Shown: positions 45,826 through 55,097, counted from the stretch's first letter. The stretch: 64,000 nt of DNA from Campylobacter concisus (GCF_003048575.1 NZ_PIRZ01000002.1:62001-126000), one strand, 5' to 3'. Numbers and translations are program-made. Notes: generated from the letters alone by a model not told the origin.

Positions 45826-46722
45826 TTACTCCGGTAATTTTTCTTTTAACTCTTTTACTAAGCCTTCATCAAGCTCACTAATATTTGGAAGTTTTACCCT
45901 GGCTTTTAAGTAAAGATCCCCATAAATTCCGCTCTTTCTATTTTGCACACCATATCCTTTTAAGCGGATCTTTGTGCCTGTTTTTGAGTTCTCAGCGATT
46001 TTAATCGTGACATCTTTTTTGTAAGTATGTACATCGACTTTTCCGCCAAAAAGCATAGTTTTTAGTGGAATTTCTATATCTTTATAAAGATCGTCTCCGA
46101 CTCTTTCATATTCGTTGCTTGGCTCAACGCTAATGGCAAGTATAAGATCGCCTTTTTGACCACCAGCGCTTTTACCTTTGCCTTTTACACGAAGCTTCTC
46201 GCCACCTTCTATGCCACTTGGAATTTTTATCTTAATGCTTTCGCCATTAAAATTTATCTTATGTTCGCCACCAGTTACAGCCACGTCAAATGGTATAGAA
46301 ATTTTCGCATTTACGTCTAGATCAGCTCCGCCAAAGCCAAATCCACCACTACTAAATCCGTCAAAGCCTCCAAAATTACTACCAAATCCGCTGCTAAATT
46401 TAGCTCCACCACCGCCAAAGCCACCTGAGAAGATATTCTTTAAAATTTCATTTAGATCGCCCATATCGGCTGAACTACTAGCAAAGTCGTGGAAATTTTG
46501 ACCGCCAAACATAGTATCGCCGTACTGGTCGTATTGAGCTCGTTTTTTATCGTCGCTTAAAATTTCATAAGCAGCATTTATCTCTTTAAATTTATCTTCT
46601 GCTCCAGGGTCTTTGTTGATGTCTGGGTGGTATTTTCTAGCAAGTTTTCTATAAGCTTTTTTTATCTCGTCGCTTGAGGCACCCTTTGAAACCCCTAAAG
46701 TCTCATACAAGCTTTCACTCAT
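45826..46722 (-). CDS. cbpA: DnaJ-family co-chaperone CbpA
   Basis: The 298-residue protein has an N-terminal J domain with the HPD motif ([10 protein letters not shown]), a Gly/Phe-rich linker (about 70-145) and the two C-terminal substrate-binding domains of DnaJ. It lacks the zinc-finger Cys repeats of DnaJ, hence type II (CbpA). It cooperates with DnaK. AAGGAG precedes the ATG. It is the first gene of the cbpA-hspR operon. Confidence 0.94.
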   Translation of the reverse strand: MSESLYETLGVSKGASSDEIKKAYRKLARKYHPDINKDPGAEDKFKEINAAYEILSDDKKRAQYDQYGDTMFGGQNFHDFASSSADMGDLNEILKNIFSGGFGGGGAKFSSGFGSNFGGFDGFSSGGFGFGGADLDVNAKISIPFDVAVTGGEHKINFNGESIKIKIPSGIEGGEKLRVKGKGKSAGGQKGDLILAISVEPSNEYERVGDDLYKDIEIPLKTMLFGGKVDVHTYKKDVTIKIAENSKTGTKIRLKGYGVQNRKSGIYGDLYLKARVKLPNISELDEGLVKELKEKLPE

Positions 46723-46750
46723 ATATTCTCCTTATATTTTTTTGATACGG

Positions 46751-46756
46751 ATTATA
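46751..46756 (-). promoter_or_regulatory. -10 box of the cbpA-hspR operon
   Basis: On the minus strand TATAAT is preceded by GTGA and lies about 30 bases before the cbpA ATG. The HAIR-like operator lies immediately upstream. Confidence 0.65.
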
Positions 46757-46764
46757 TCACAAAG

Positions 46765-46785
46765 CTTTAGTCTATGCAAGTCAAG
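46765..46785 (-). promoter_or_regulatory. HAIR-like operator for HspR
   Basis: Read on the minus strand the site is CTTGACT, seven bases, ACTAAAG. The HAIR consensus is CTTGAGT-N7-ACTCAAG, so 12 of the 14 arm positions agree and the spacing is exact. It covers the -35 region of the cbpA-hspR promoter, the expected place for a repressor site. Confidence 0.75.
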
Positions 46786-46841
46786 TTTATTTTTGTTTAA
46801 TAACAAGAAAAAGTGTTAAGATTTTATTTTTTCACTATATT

Positions 46842-46847
46842 TATAAT
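46842..46847 (+). promoter_or_regulatory. -10 box of htrA
   Basis: TATAAT lies 30 bases before the htrA ATG in the divergent gap shared with cbpA. Confidence 0.55.
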
Positions 46848-46877
46848 TTGCAAAAATTTTTAGTTTAAAGGAAAAAA

Positions 46878-48281
46878 ATGAAAAAGATTGTGCTAATTTC
46901 ATTAGTGGCAGCTTCTTTTTTAGTGGGGGCTGATATTAAATTTAATGAAGCTAACTCTAATATCACGAGAGTCTCGCCACTTAGCGATAAAAATAGCGTA
47001 CTTTCTTATTATGACTCGATCGCTCAGGCAAAGCTTTCAGTTGTAAATATCTCAACTACAAAAACGGTAAATAATGCTGGTATTGAGCAGATGTTTAATG
47101 ACCCTTTCTTCAATGAATTTTTTGGATTTAACTTTGCAAAACCAAAAGAAAAAGAAAAAACTACTTCGCTTGGTTCTGGCGTTATCATCTCAAATGATGG
47201 ATATATCGTTACAAACAATCACGTTATAGAAGATAGCGATCAAATAGTAGTAACTCTTGCAAATGGTGGCAAAGAATTTAAAGCCAAATTAATAGGCAGC
47301 GATCCAAAAACCGATCTAGCTGTCGTAAAGATAGAGGCAAACGGACTAAATGCAATCACTTTTGCAGACTCATCAAAGCTGCTTGATGCAGACGTCGTAT
47401 TTGCAATAGGTAATCCATTTGGCGTTGGTGAAAGTATCACTCAAGGTATCATTTCAGGGCTAAATAAAGATAATATCGGACTTAATCAATATGAAAATTT
47501 CATCCAAACAGACGCCTCTATAAACCCAGGGAATTCAGGTGGAGCTTTGGTTGATAGCAGGGGATATTTAGTTGGAATAAACTCAGCCATACTTTCAAAA
47601 AGTGGTGGCAATAACGGCATTGGCTTTGCTATCCCATCAAATATGGTAAAAGATATCGCTAAAAAGCTGATAACTGACGGCAAGATCGAGCGTGGCTTTA
47701 TAGGCGTTACGATTGCAAATTTAACTGATGAGCAAAAAGAGCTTTATACAAATAAAGAAGGTGCTTTAATAAGTGGCGTAGAGCAAGGTATGCCAGCAGA
47801 TGAAGCTGGGCTAAAAAGAGGCGATTTGGTTATATCGGCTAATGATAAAGTTATCAAAAATGCAAATGATCTTAAAAATTTCATCGGCTCACTAACTCCA
47901 AATAGCAGCGTTGATATAACTTACGAGCGATCAAATAAAATAATGAATGCAAAAATCAAGCTTGCAAACGCTGATCACAATTCAAAAGACATAGCAAAAA
48001 GCATTATCATAGAAGGACTTAGCGTCAGTAATCTAAGCGATGAGATAAGATATAAATACAAAATCAGCCCAGATACTCAAGGTGTGCTAGTAACTGATGT
48101 GAAATCAGGCTCAAAAGCTGAAGACTTTGGCTTTGAAAGAGGCGATGTGATCGTACAAGTTGGTGAAGAGAGCATAAAAGATCTTCAAACATTTGCAAAT
48201 ACAATCAAAAATACAAAAGGTAAAAAGACGCTGGTGTGGATAAATCGCGGCGGTATCATACAAGGTCTTGTTATAAAATAA
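46878..48281 (+). CDS. htrA: Periplasmic serine protease/chaperone HtrA (DegP family)
   Basis: The 467-residue protein has a signal peptide (about 1-17), a trypsin-like domain with the triad visible as TNNHVI (His), TDLAVV (Asp) and NPGNSGGAL (Ser), and two PDZ domains (about 265-350 and 375-465). HtrA degrades or refolds damaged envelope proteins, and in campylobacters it is also secreted and cleaves host E-cadherin. AAAGGAAAAAA precedes the ATG. It is divergent from cbpA and followed by a terminator and cprRS. Confidence 0.96.
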   Translation: MKKIVLISLVAASFLVGADIKFNEANSNITRVSPLSDKNSVLSYYDSIAQAKLSVVNISTTKTVNNAGIEQMFNDPFFNEFFGFNFAKPKEKEKTTSLGSGVIISNDGYIVTNNHVIEDSDQIVVTLANGGKEFKAKLIGSDPKTDLAVVKIEANGLNAITFADSSKLLDADVVFAIGNPFGVGESITQGIISGLNKDNIGLNQYENFIQTDASINPGNSGGALVDSRGYLVGINSAILSKSGGNNGIGFAIPSNMVKDIAKKLITDGKIERGFIGVTIANLTDEQKELYTNKEGALISGVEQGMPADEAGLKRGDLVISANDKVIKNANDLKNFIGSLTPNSSVDITYERSNKIMNAKIKLANADHNSKDIAKSIIIEGLSVSNLSDEIRYKYKISPDTQGVLVTDVKSGSKAEDFGFERGDVIVQVGEESIKDLQTFANTIKNTKGKKTLVWINRGGIIQGLVIK

Positions 48282-48286
48282 TCATC

Positions 48287-48316
48287 TAAGAGCTGAAATT
48301 TCAGCTCTTAACCCTT
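48287..48316 (+). terminator. Intrinsic terminator after htrA
   Basis: TAAGAGCTGA (48287-48296) pairs with TCAGCTCTTA (48301-48310) over loop AATT, then ACCCTTTT. Confidence 0.75.
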
Positions 48317-48341
48317 TTAAATTTTTAAAATCTTAATCTGC

Positions 48342-48347
48342 TATAAT
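48342..48347 (+). promoter_or_regulatory. -10 box of cprRS
   Basis: TATAAT lies 31 bases before the cprR ATG, after the htrA terminator. Confidence 0.6.
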
Positions 48348-48378
48348 CCTTAAAAATAAATTTACAACAGGAAAGATC

Positions 48379-49056
48379 ATGACTAGAATTTTAATGATAG
48401 AAGATGATATGGAGCTTGCTGAAATTTTAACCGAATATCTAGAAAACTATGATATTGAAGTAGTGACTGCCGAAGAGCCATATATCGGACTATCTACGCT
48501 AAATACAAGTAAATTTGACCTAGTTATACTAGATCTTACATTGCCTGGTATGGATGGATTAGAAGTTTGTAAAGAGATCAGGAAAAACCACAATATTCCT
48601 ATTATCATATCAAGTGCAAGACATGATATAACAGATAAGGTAAATGCTCTTGATAACGGAGCAGATGATTATTTGCCAAAGCCATATGACCCACAAGAGC
48701 TTTTGGCTCGTATCAAAAGTCATCTAAGAAGGCAGAGTATCACCCCGGCAAGTGAGGCGAGAAATTTAAATAAAGACCTAGTTTTAAAAGAATTTGAACA
48801 TGAAATTTTATTTAAAGGCAGCGTCTTAAATTTAACTGCCGCAGAATACGACATCTTAAAATATCTACTTTTAAAAGAGGGCGGAGCGGTTACTAGAGAG
48901 GAGCTTATCTATAACTGTGAGAGCATAAACGAAGATAGCTCAAATAAAAGTATTGACGTCATCATCGGCAGGATTCGCCAAAAACTAAATGAAAATCCAA
49001 AAGAGCCAAAGTATATCCACGCTATCCGTGGTATCGGCTATAAATTGGTTCTTTGA
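48379..49056 (+). CDS. cprR: OmpR-family response regulator CprR
   Basis: The 225-residue protein has a receiver domain with phosphorylation site Asp52 (VILDLTLPGMDG), the acidic pair at Asp9-Asp10 and a conserved Lys in LPKPYDP, followed by an OmpR/PhoB winged helix ending GIGYKLVL. In C. jejuni CprR is an essential regulator of envelope and biofilm functions and lies beside htrA, as here. Its stop overlaps the cprS start by one base. Confidence 0.92.
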   Translation: MTRILMIEDDMELAEILTEYLENYDIEVVTAEEPYIGLSTLNTSKFDLVILDLTLPGMDGLEVCKEIRKNHNIPIIISSARHDITDKVNALDNGADDYLPKPYDPQELLARIKSHLRRQSITPASEARNLNKDLVLKEFEHEILFKGSVLNLTAAEYDILKYLLLKEGGAVTREELIYNCESINEDSSNKSIDVIIGRIRQKLNENPKEPKYIHAIRGIGYKLVL

Positions 49057-50294
49057 TGCCAAGATCGTCTATTTTTATAACCATAACTTTTATCTTTGCC
49101 CTTGCGCTCGTTTCGATATTTCTAGCTTTTTTATGGCTCATGGGCTTTGATAAGCAAAACTATACAAGAGAGCTAAATAACAAATATTCAAACGTTGCTA
49201 GGACAAATTTATTTTACATGGGTGGCATCATAAATAAAACTCAGTATGACCGCCAGCTTTCAAACATCGATATGCCAGAGATCAAAGATGAGAAGAAAAA
49301 AGATGAAATTTTAAAGCAAGCGACCGTTTTAGAAGAAATTTCAAGTGATCTAGGCTCAAGTGCGATCTTGCTTTATGACAAGCACCACTACTTAAGGATT
49401 GAGCATTTAGATGAACTAAAACTTTTAATGGATAAAGAATTTCAGCCTTACAGATACGAGGTGATAAAGGCTGTCTTTTTGGTTGTCGCGGTCATTTTAC
49501 TAGGTGCTTACATTTTTGTTATCTATAAGATAAAACCACTTAGAAAGCTAAAGCGCCAGATCGTAAAATTTGCAAATGGTGAGCTTGAAGGTGTGCAAAA
49601 CGTTGGCAATGGCAAGGATGAAATTTCTGAAGTTTCAGAGGCATTTTATGAGGCAGTTTGTCAGATTAAGGCACTTAATGACTCAAGGCATCTTTTTTTA
49701 AGAAATATAATGCACGAGCTAAAAACTCCTATCACGAAAGGGCTGATAGCTGCTCAAATGATAGAAAAAAGTAAAAATCAAGAGAGACTAATCTCTGTCT
49801 TCCACAAACTTGAGAATTTGATAAACGAGCTTGCTGCGATCGAGCAGATAACATCAAAAATCGGACTTAACAATAAAACACCTTGTCTTATGAGAGATCT
49901 TATCGATGAGGCAATCGATATAGCCATGGTTGAAAAAGAGTGTGTTGGTATCAGTGAGCTTGATGAGGTTAGGGTGCTTGTTGATTTCAAGCTATTTTCA
50001 GTCGCTATAAAAAATATGATAGACAATGGTATAAAATACTCAACTGATAAGCATGTAAATATCATCGTCAATAAAGAACATATGAAATTTATAACTCAAG
50101 GTGAGAAGCTAAAAAATGACCTTGATTTTTATATCCAGCCATTTATTAAAGGAGAGGATGCGCAAAAAAGTTTTGGTCTTGGTTTATATATAGTTAGCAA
50201 TATACTTGATGCGCATGGGCTCAAATTTAGATATGAATATAAAAACGGAATGAATGTCTTTGTTTTTGAAAATTTACAAGATATAATAATTTAA
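49056..50294 (+). CDS. cprS: Sensor histidine kinase CprS
   Basis: The 412-residue kinase has two membrane segments (about 5-30 and 130-155) around a periplasmic sensor, a HAMP-like stretch, the phosphorylated His in HELKTPI, and an ATPase domain with NMIDNGIKYS (N box) and GLGLYIV (G box). It is the partner of CprR. I use ATG 49056, one base into the cprR stop (TGATG); a TTG one codon upstream is less likely. In C. jejuni the pair controls stress and biofilm responses. Confidence 0.92.
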   Translation: MPRSSIFITITFIFALALVSIFLAFLWLMGFDKQNYTRELNNKYSNVARTNLFYMGGIINKTQYDRQLSNIDMPEIKDEKKKDEILKQATVLEEISSDLGSSAILLYDKHHYLRIEHLDELKLLMDKEFQPYRYEVIKAVFLVVAVILLGAYIFVIYKIKPLRKLKRQIVKFANGELEGVQNVGNGKDEISEVSEAFYEAVCQIKALNDSRHLFLRNIMHELKTPITKGLIAAQMIEKSKNQERLISVFHKLENLINELAAIEQITSKIGLNNKTPCLMRDLIDEAIDIAMVEKECVGISELDEVRVLVDFKLFSVAIKNMIDNGIKYSTDKHVNIIVNKEHMKFITQGEKLKNDLDFYIQPFIKGEDAQKSFGLGLYIVSNILDAHGLKFRYEYKNGMNVFVFENLQDIII

Positions 50295-50322
50295 AATTAA
50301 AAAATAGGATAAAAGGTTAAAA

Positions 50323-50760
50323 ATGGCAGCAAAAATTTTCTCACCAGTTGATATTTTATCAATAATAGATCTTGAGATAGCTTTGATCAAACGCTATAAA
50401 AATGTAAAAGATTATGCAAAAAATTTATCTTTGATATATTTTTCTTTGCCAAGCACCAAAGAGTATAGTGAACTATTTGAAAAATTTTTAAGACAAACTG
50501 ATGTTGTTGTAAGAGAAAATGAGCATTATGTGGTTGTACTTCATGGAACAAATGAAAGAGGAGCTAGTGAACTATTATCGGGTATTCAGGAGTTTTTAAA
50601 CGCTGAGCCAATTGATTTGATAGTAAGCTATCCAAAAGACGGAAGAAACGCTAAAGAGCTTACTACTAAGCTTCAAGATGAGATAAAAGACAATTACGGT
50701 GTATTGCTTGAAATGCTTTCAAATCAAGAAAAATTTGAAGCTTTTGAAAGCATGATTTAA
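50323..50760 (+). CDS. Hypothetical cytoplasmic protein resembling a degenerate GGDEF fold
   Basis: The 145-residue soluble protein has an alpha/beta order like part of a GGDEF domain: SLIYFSLP strand, FLRQTDVVVRENEHYVVVLHGTNERGASELL, where active enzymes have R-x-GGDEF before the strand. The GGDEF residues themselves are missing (ENEHYVV). It could be a nucleotide-independent regulator or unrelated. It lies 28 bases after cprS with AAAAGG upstream and may belong to the cprRS operon. Confidence 0.5.
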   Translation: MAAKIFSPVDILSIIDLEIALIKRYKNVKDYAKNLSLIYFSLPSTKEYSELFEKFLRQTDVVVRENEHYVVVLHGTNERGASELLSGIQEFLNAEPIDLIVSYPKDGRNAKELTTKLQDEIKDNYGVLLEMLSNQEKFEAFESMI

Positions 50761-50766
50761 TATAAT
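50761..50766 (+). promoter_or_regulatory. -10 box before the antiporter pseudogene
   Basis: TATAAT directly follows the previous stop codon and lies 14 bases before the TTG at 50781, leaving a very short leader. Confidence 0.45.
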
Positions 50767-50780
50767 TTTGTGGAGTCGGA

Positions 50781-52222
50781 TTGGAGAATTTACTACTATT
50801 TTTTGCAGTTTTGCTTATAACCAGTATTCTTCTTAGCAAGATCTCTGATAAATTTGGAATTCCATCTTTAATAATATTTTTAGGCGTTGGCATGCTAGCT
50901 GGCTCAGATGGGCTGCTTGGTGTAAATTTTGATGATCAAGTGATCGCTCAAAATGTCGGCATGTTGGCACTCATATTTGTACTTTATGCTGGTGGGCTAG
51001 ATACTGATTTTGCAGCGATAAAGCCGATTTTTGGTAGAGGTTTGGCTCTTGCTACACTTGGTGTTTTTTAACCGCACTAGCTATCGCTCCAGTAGCAAAA
51101 TATCTTCTTGATTTTACCTGGGCGGAGGCATTTTTGCTAGGTTCTATCATCTCTTCGACAGATGCAGCAGCAGTATTTGCCATACTAAGAGCTAAGAAAA
51201 TTTCACTTAAAAATAGAATTGCACCGCTTCTTGAGCTAGAATCTGGCTCAAACGATCCAATGGCGATATTTTTAACTATGACCATCATTCAAATGATCTC
51301 GCTAAATAGCACACCGACAGCATCTGAGTGGGCTATTACGCTTGTTAAGCAGTTTGGTATAGGTATTGCCATGGGTTATTTGTTTGGCGTCACTTTACCA
51401 GCTATTTTTAATAGACTTCGTCTAAAAAGCTGGGGCCTTTATCCAGTTTTTTCTATCGCTTGGATATTGCTTTTATACACACTTTGCTTTAAGGTTGGCG
51501 GCAACGGCTACCTGGCTGTTTATATTGCTGGAATTTTTATAAACAAAAAAGAGTTTTCTCATAAGAAAAATTTAGTCGGTTTTCACGATGGTATCGCTTG
51601 GACGATGCAAATAGTTGTCTTTTTAACACTTGGTCTTTTGGTAAATCCCTCCGAGCTTCCAGCAACGGCACTAATGGCGCTTGTTTTGGCCTTATGGCTT
51701 ATGTTTTTTGCAAGGCCACTTGGTGTTTTTGCATCGCTTGCATTTTCAAAATTTAAGATAAATGAGCAAATTTTTATCTCCTGGGTTGGGCTAAGAGGCG
51801 TTGTGCCAGTTGTGCTAGCTACCTATGTTTATGTAGATGGCGTACGTGATGCGGATATGATTTTTAACATTATATTTTTTATGGTTTTGATTTCGATTTT
51901 GATACAGGGTATGTCACTTGGCTTTGCGGCTGATAAATTTAAGGTCAAAGAGAGTGAGCAAGAGGATGTTAAGGCAGTATAAAACTCCCCGATCCTAAGC
52001 TACACACTTCGTCAGCATACCATTCACTATGGCTCAAAACTAATTGGCAAAGATTTGGCTCAGCTTGAGCTTCCAACTGAGTTTTTAATAATCCTAATAA
52101 AGCGTAAAAACGAGTATCAAAAGCCAACTGGCTCAACAATCTTTGAAGAAAATGATCTGTTACTGATACAATGCGAAAATCAAGTGCTTTATCAAGATAC
52201 GATTAAGTATTTGACCTATTAA
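50781..52222 (+). pseudogene. Broken NhaP2/CvrA-type K+(Na+)/H+ antiporter gene with two lesions
   Basis: The region reads as one about 480-residue antiporter with a C-terminal TrkA_C domain if two lesions are ignored. The first part (50781-51071, TTG start) stops at a T6 run (51064-51069); one more T would continue GVF-LTA into the next frame, which carries SSTDAAAVFA, ESGSNDPMA and GLRGVVP, the CPA1 hallmarks. That second part ends at an in-frame TAA (51980-51982), after which the same frame encodes GSKLIGKDLAQLELP and ends at 52222. The frame before and after both lesions is well preserved, so decay looks recent. A truncated transporter starting at 51134 is possible but would lack the first helices. 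Confidence 0.82.
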
Positions 52223-52431
52223 AATTTTTGATAAAAATTGCCACATTTTATTTCTCTTTGTAAATTTTAAAACTTTACTCACTCGCCTTAGCAGACTACT
52301 AAATTTAGGCTACACTTCGTTTAGCACTAAATTTAGAGCCGTGATATGCTCGCTCATAAATTTTTAAAATTTTTCTGACATAAACACATGCAGTGTGTTA
52401 GCATAATTGCATGCTGTCTATAACGTAAGTT
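52223..52431. other. Non-coding gap between the antiporter remnant and metY
   Basis: No gene is supported. The stretch is AT-rich with several copies of AAATTTAG-type words and one TGCATGCTGT segment; nothing else stands out. Confidence 0.4.
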
Positions 52432-52462
52432 AAATTTCTAGCCCAAAATGAGCTAGAAATTT
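52432..52462 (-). terminator. Terminator after metY
   Basis: AAATTTCTAGC (52432-52442) pairs perfectly with GCTAGAAATTT (52452-52462) over nine bases, starting two bases after the metY stop on the minus strand. Confidence 0.7.
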
Positions 52463-52464
52463 GA

Positions 52465-53736
52465 TTATTCTAAGGCTTGAGCCAGATCGGCTATTAGATC
52501 CTCAGCGTTTTCAAGCCCTATGCTAACTCTTATTAGCTCTTTTGTGATACCAGCTTTTATAAGCTCTTCACTGCTTAGCTGCTGATGAGTCGTTGATGCT
52601 GGGTGTGTGATGAGCGACTTTGTATCGCCGATATTTACTACGATCTTAAAGAGTTTTACGCGCTCTAGCATCTTTTTTGCACGCTCGAAGCTATCAGTCT
52701 CAAAGCAAAATAGCCCATTTGCCATGCCATCTTTAAAGTATTTTTGCGCTTTTGCGTGATCTACGTTATCGGCAAGCCCTGGGTATGCCACACTTTTTAT
52801 ATGCTTGTGAGAGTTTAGAAATTTAGCCACTTTTAGCGCGTTTTGCGAGTGTCTTTCAACTCTAACAGCAAGCGTTTCAAGCCCTTGTATAAGCTGCCAA
52901 GAGTTAAACGGAGAGATCACAGCACCGATATCGCGCACGATAGCAAGCCTCATTCTTAGCGTATAGATATCAAAACGATCCGTCATATCAGCATAGACGA
53001 TGTCGTGATAGCTCGCGTCTGGCACATTAAAATGCTCATATCTCTTGTTGCCTTTTAGCTTTTCGTTTAGGTGATTTGCGCTTACGACTACACCTGCTAG
53101 GCTAAGACCCTGACCGCTCATATATTTGCTAGCGCTATGCACGCAAACGTCGACGCCGTGGCGAAGCGGCTGAAAGATGATAGGCGTTGGCACGGTGTTG
53201 TCGGTTATGCTGATGATGCCATATTTGTTTGCGATTTCTACGATTTTCTCGATATTTGGGATAGAAATTTGCGGATTTGAAAGCGTTTCAAAAAATATAG
53301 CCCTAGTTTTTTCATCTATCAAAGCCTCCAGATCATCAGCAGTGTCGCTGTCAAAGACTCTAGCCTCTATGCCAAATCTTTTTAGCGTGTGTGTAAAAAG
53401 CACCGTCGTGCCGCCATAAATTTTCTTAGCGATGATGATATTATCACCTGCTTGGGCTAAATTTATGATGCTGTAAAACAAAGCTGACTGACCGCTTGCA
53501 GTCGCTATCGCAGCGGCTCCGCCTTCAAGTGCGGCAACCCTTTTTTCAAAGATATCTGTCGTTGGATTGCCAAGTCTTGTGTAGATGTGGCCGCCATCTT
53601 TTAGATCAAACCTAGCAGCCGCGGTCTCGGCACTTCCAAAGTCGTAAGCTGTGCTTTGAAAAATAGGCACAGCCATCGTGCCAAAGCCCTCGTTTGTGTC
53701 GTAGCCTACGTGGATCGCAGCGGTTTCTTGCCTCAT
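52465..53736 (-). CDS. metY: O-acetylhomoserine aminocarboxypropyltransferase/sulfhydrylase
   Basis: The 423-residue PLP enzyme of the Cys/Met metabolism family makes homocysteine from O-acetylhomoserine and sulfide. The PLP Lys lies in SASKYMSGQG; other family blocks are ALEGGAAAIATASGQSA near residue 75 and YPGLADN. The length suits MetY rather than MetB (about 380). AAAAGGAGC precedes the ATG. It is transcribed alone. Confidence 0.93.
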   Translation of the reverse strand: MRQETAAIHVGYDTNEGFGTMAVPIFQSTAYDFGSAETAAARFDLKDGGHIYTRLGNPTTDIFEKRVAALEGGAAAIATASGQSALFYSIINLAQAGDNIIIAKKIYGGTTVLFTHTLKRFGIEARVFDSDTADDLEALIDEKTRAIFFETLSNPQISIPNIEKIVEIANKYGIISITDNTVPTPIIFQPLRHGVDVCVHSASKYMSGQGLSLAGVVVSANHLNEKLKGNKRYEHFNVPDASYHDIVYADMTDRFDIYTLRMRLAIVRDIGAVISPFNSWQLIQGLETLAVRVERHSQNALKVAKFLNSHKHIKSVAYPGLADNVDHAKAQKYFKDGMANGLFCFETDSFERAKKMLERVKLFKIVVNIGDTKSLITHPASTTHQQLSSEELIKAGITKELIRVSIGLENAEDLIADLAQALE

Positions 53737-53815
53737 TTTTGCTCCTTTTAAGGTAATTTTGGCGTAAATTATACATTAGCAAAGCCAAAATTTAGGGGAT
53801 AAAATCAAATTTTGA

Positions 53816-53821
53816 TATAAT
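53816..53821 (+). promoter_or_regulatory. -10 box of the 53842 operon
   Basis: TATAAT lies 20 bases before the TTG at 53842, divergent from metY. Confidence 0.55.
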
Positions 53822-53841
53822 TTGCCAAAAAAAGGAAAAAT

Positions 53842-54174
53842 TTGAACCAAGTCACGGACAAATTTAAACGTGTAAAATATCTTCGTGCGCTAGAAAAATT
53901 TGCAAAATCAGCGATAAATGGTCTAAAAAGAGATGACTTTGACGAGAGTGAATTTCGTCAAAGAGTCGAGAAAAATGCAAAGATTATGGAAAAAGTAGAG
54001 GCTGTATATCTTGATCAGCCATACTCAAAGGCGCTAGAAAATTTTATAAATTTACTTATCAAAAACGCCTCAAAAGAGGAGCTTTTAAAGGCGGCAAATC
54101 TACTTGATAAGCTAAAAAATCAAAAGACATATAAAAAAGAAAAGCATAAAAATAAATTTAAGGATGAGAATTGA
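53842..54174 (+). CDS. Hypothetical basic helical protein
   Basis: A TTG start preceded by AAAAGGAAAAA gives 110 residues, very rich in Lys and Glu, predicted all-helical with no membrane segment. The C-terminus is a run of Lys-rich sequence. No family was recognised. Its stop overlaps the HAD phosphatase start as TTGA, so the two are co-translated. Confidence 0.6.
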   Translation: MNQVTDKFKRVKYLRALEKFAKSAINGLKRDDFDESEFRQRVEKNAKIMEKVEAVYLDQPYSKALENFINLLIKNASKEELLKAANLLDKLKNQKTYKKEKHKNKFKDEN

Positions 54175-54794
54175 AAGTAGTTATTTTTGATATGGACGGC
54201 ACGGTGATCGATAGCGGCGAGGCGATATATAAAACGGTAAATGAAGTAAGGGGTGAGCTAAATTTAGCGCCACTTGATAAGGAATTTATCATAAAAGTGA
54301 TCAATGAGCCAGGTAGAAATTTGGCCCTTGAATTTTACGGCATCGACACGCCAAGCAGGAGCTTAAAAGAGGGTTTTGAAGAGAAATTTAAGAAATTTTA
54401 CGATGAGTGCGCGACTACATATGAGGGCGTAAAAGAGCTTTTGCAAAAGTGCAAAGAGGCTCATTACAAGGTTGTTTTGGCAAGCAACGCGCCACATGAT
54501 ACGTTAGAGAAAATTTTAAAGAAAAATGAAATTTATGAGCTATTTGACGAGGTTATCGGCGCTAGCAAAGAGATACCGCAAAAGCCTGATCCTGCGATGC
54601 TTCATCTAGCTGTTAGTAAAACTGGAGCTAGCAAAGCGATCTTTATTGGAGATAGCCTAAAAGACGAGCTAGCAGCTAAAAATGCAAATATGCCTTATGT
54701 ACAAGTTAGTTGGGGATTTGGTGAGGAGAGTAAAACTGCGACCTATAACGCTAAAAATGTTAGCGAGGCTTGGGAGATAATATTAAATTTTTAA
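54171..54794 (+). CDS. gph: HAD-family phosphatase, phosphoglycolate phosphatase type
   Basis: The 207-residue protein has HAD motif I (DMDGTVIDS), motif II (LASNAP), the Lys of motif III (QKPDP) and motif IV (GDSLKDELAA), with the alpha-helical cap typical of subfamily IA. It probably removes phosphate from 2-phosphoglycolate or a similar small substrate. The exact substrate cannot be told from sequence. TTG start in a 4-base overlap. Confidence 0.78.
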   Translation: MKVVIFDMDGTVIDSGEAIYKTVNEVRGELNLAPLDKEFIIKVINEPGRNLALEFYGIDTPSRSLKEGFEEKFKKFYDECATTYEGVKELLQKCKEAHYKVVLASNAPHDTLEKILKKNEIYELFDEVIGASKEIPQKPDPAMLHLAVSKTGASKAIFIGDSLKDELAAKNANMPYVQVSWGFGEESKTATYNAKNVSEAWEIILNF

Positions 54795-54810
54795 CTTAGT
54801 TTTAATTGGC

Positions 54811-54816
54811 TATAAT
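54811..54816 (+). promoter_or_regulatory. -10 box of the DUF2018-hem operon
   Basis: TATAAT lies 27 bases before the ATG at 54843. Everything from there to hemC is on the same strand with overlaps or short gaps. Confidence 0.6.
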
Positions 54817-54842
54817 CTTAAGAAATTTTCAAAGAAACAGCG

Positions 54843-55097
54843 ATGATAGATATATTTGAGGGCAGTGCTAGGGATAAATTTTATGACATTTTGTTTAACG
54901 CAAATGCCGTTTTGGTTAAAAATGAGATAGATAAAATTTTTGAGAAATTTGTGGCTATGAGCGAGCTTTGCGAAAAGTATGGCATTGATGAGGATGAGAT
55001 CAGAAATTTTATAGTCTCAGAGCAAGATAAAATTTATAACGGAGTAAATGACCTATATATCGAGCTTAGCGGAGAAATTTTAAGCCAAAATGAGTAG
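54843..55097 (+). CDS. DUF2018-family small protein
   Basis: The 84-residue acidic protein matches the short DUF2018 family of epsilonproteobacteria (starts IDIFEGSARDKFYDILF). It is predicted to be helical and cytoplasmic. The same gene stands at the head of this block in C. jejuni. It overlaps the next gene by 8 bases. Confidence 0.75.
   Translation: MIDIFEGSARDKFYDILFNANAVLVKNEIDKIFEKFVAMSELCEKYGIDEDEIRNFIVSEQDKIYNGVNDLYIELSGEILSQNE

Noticed and set aside
51064-51069. T6 run as a phase-variable switch of the antiporter
   Set aside because: Six bases is short for a Campylobacter phase-variable tract and the gene has a second, independent lesion, so simple on/off switching does not explain the state.
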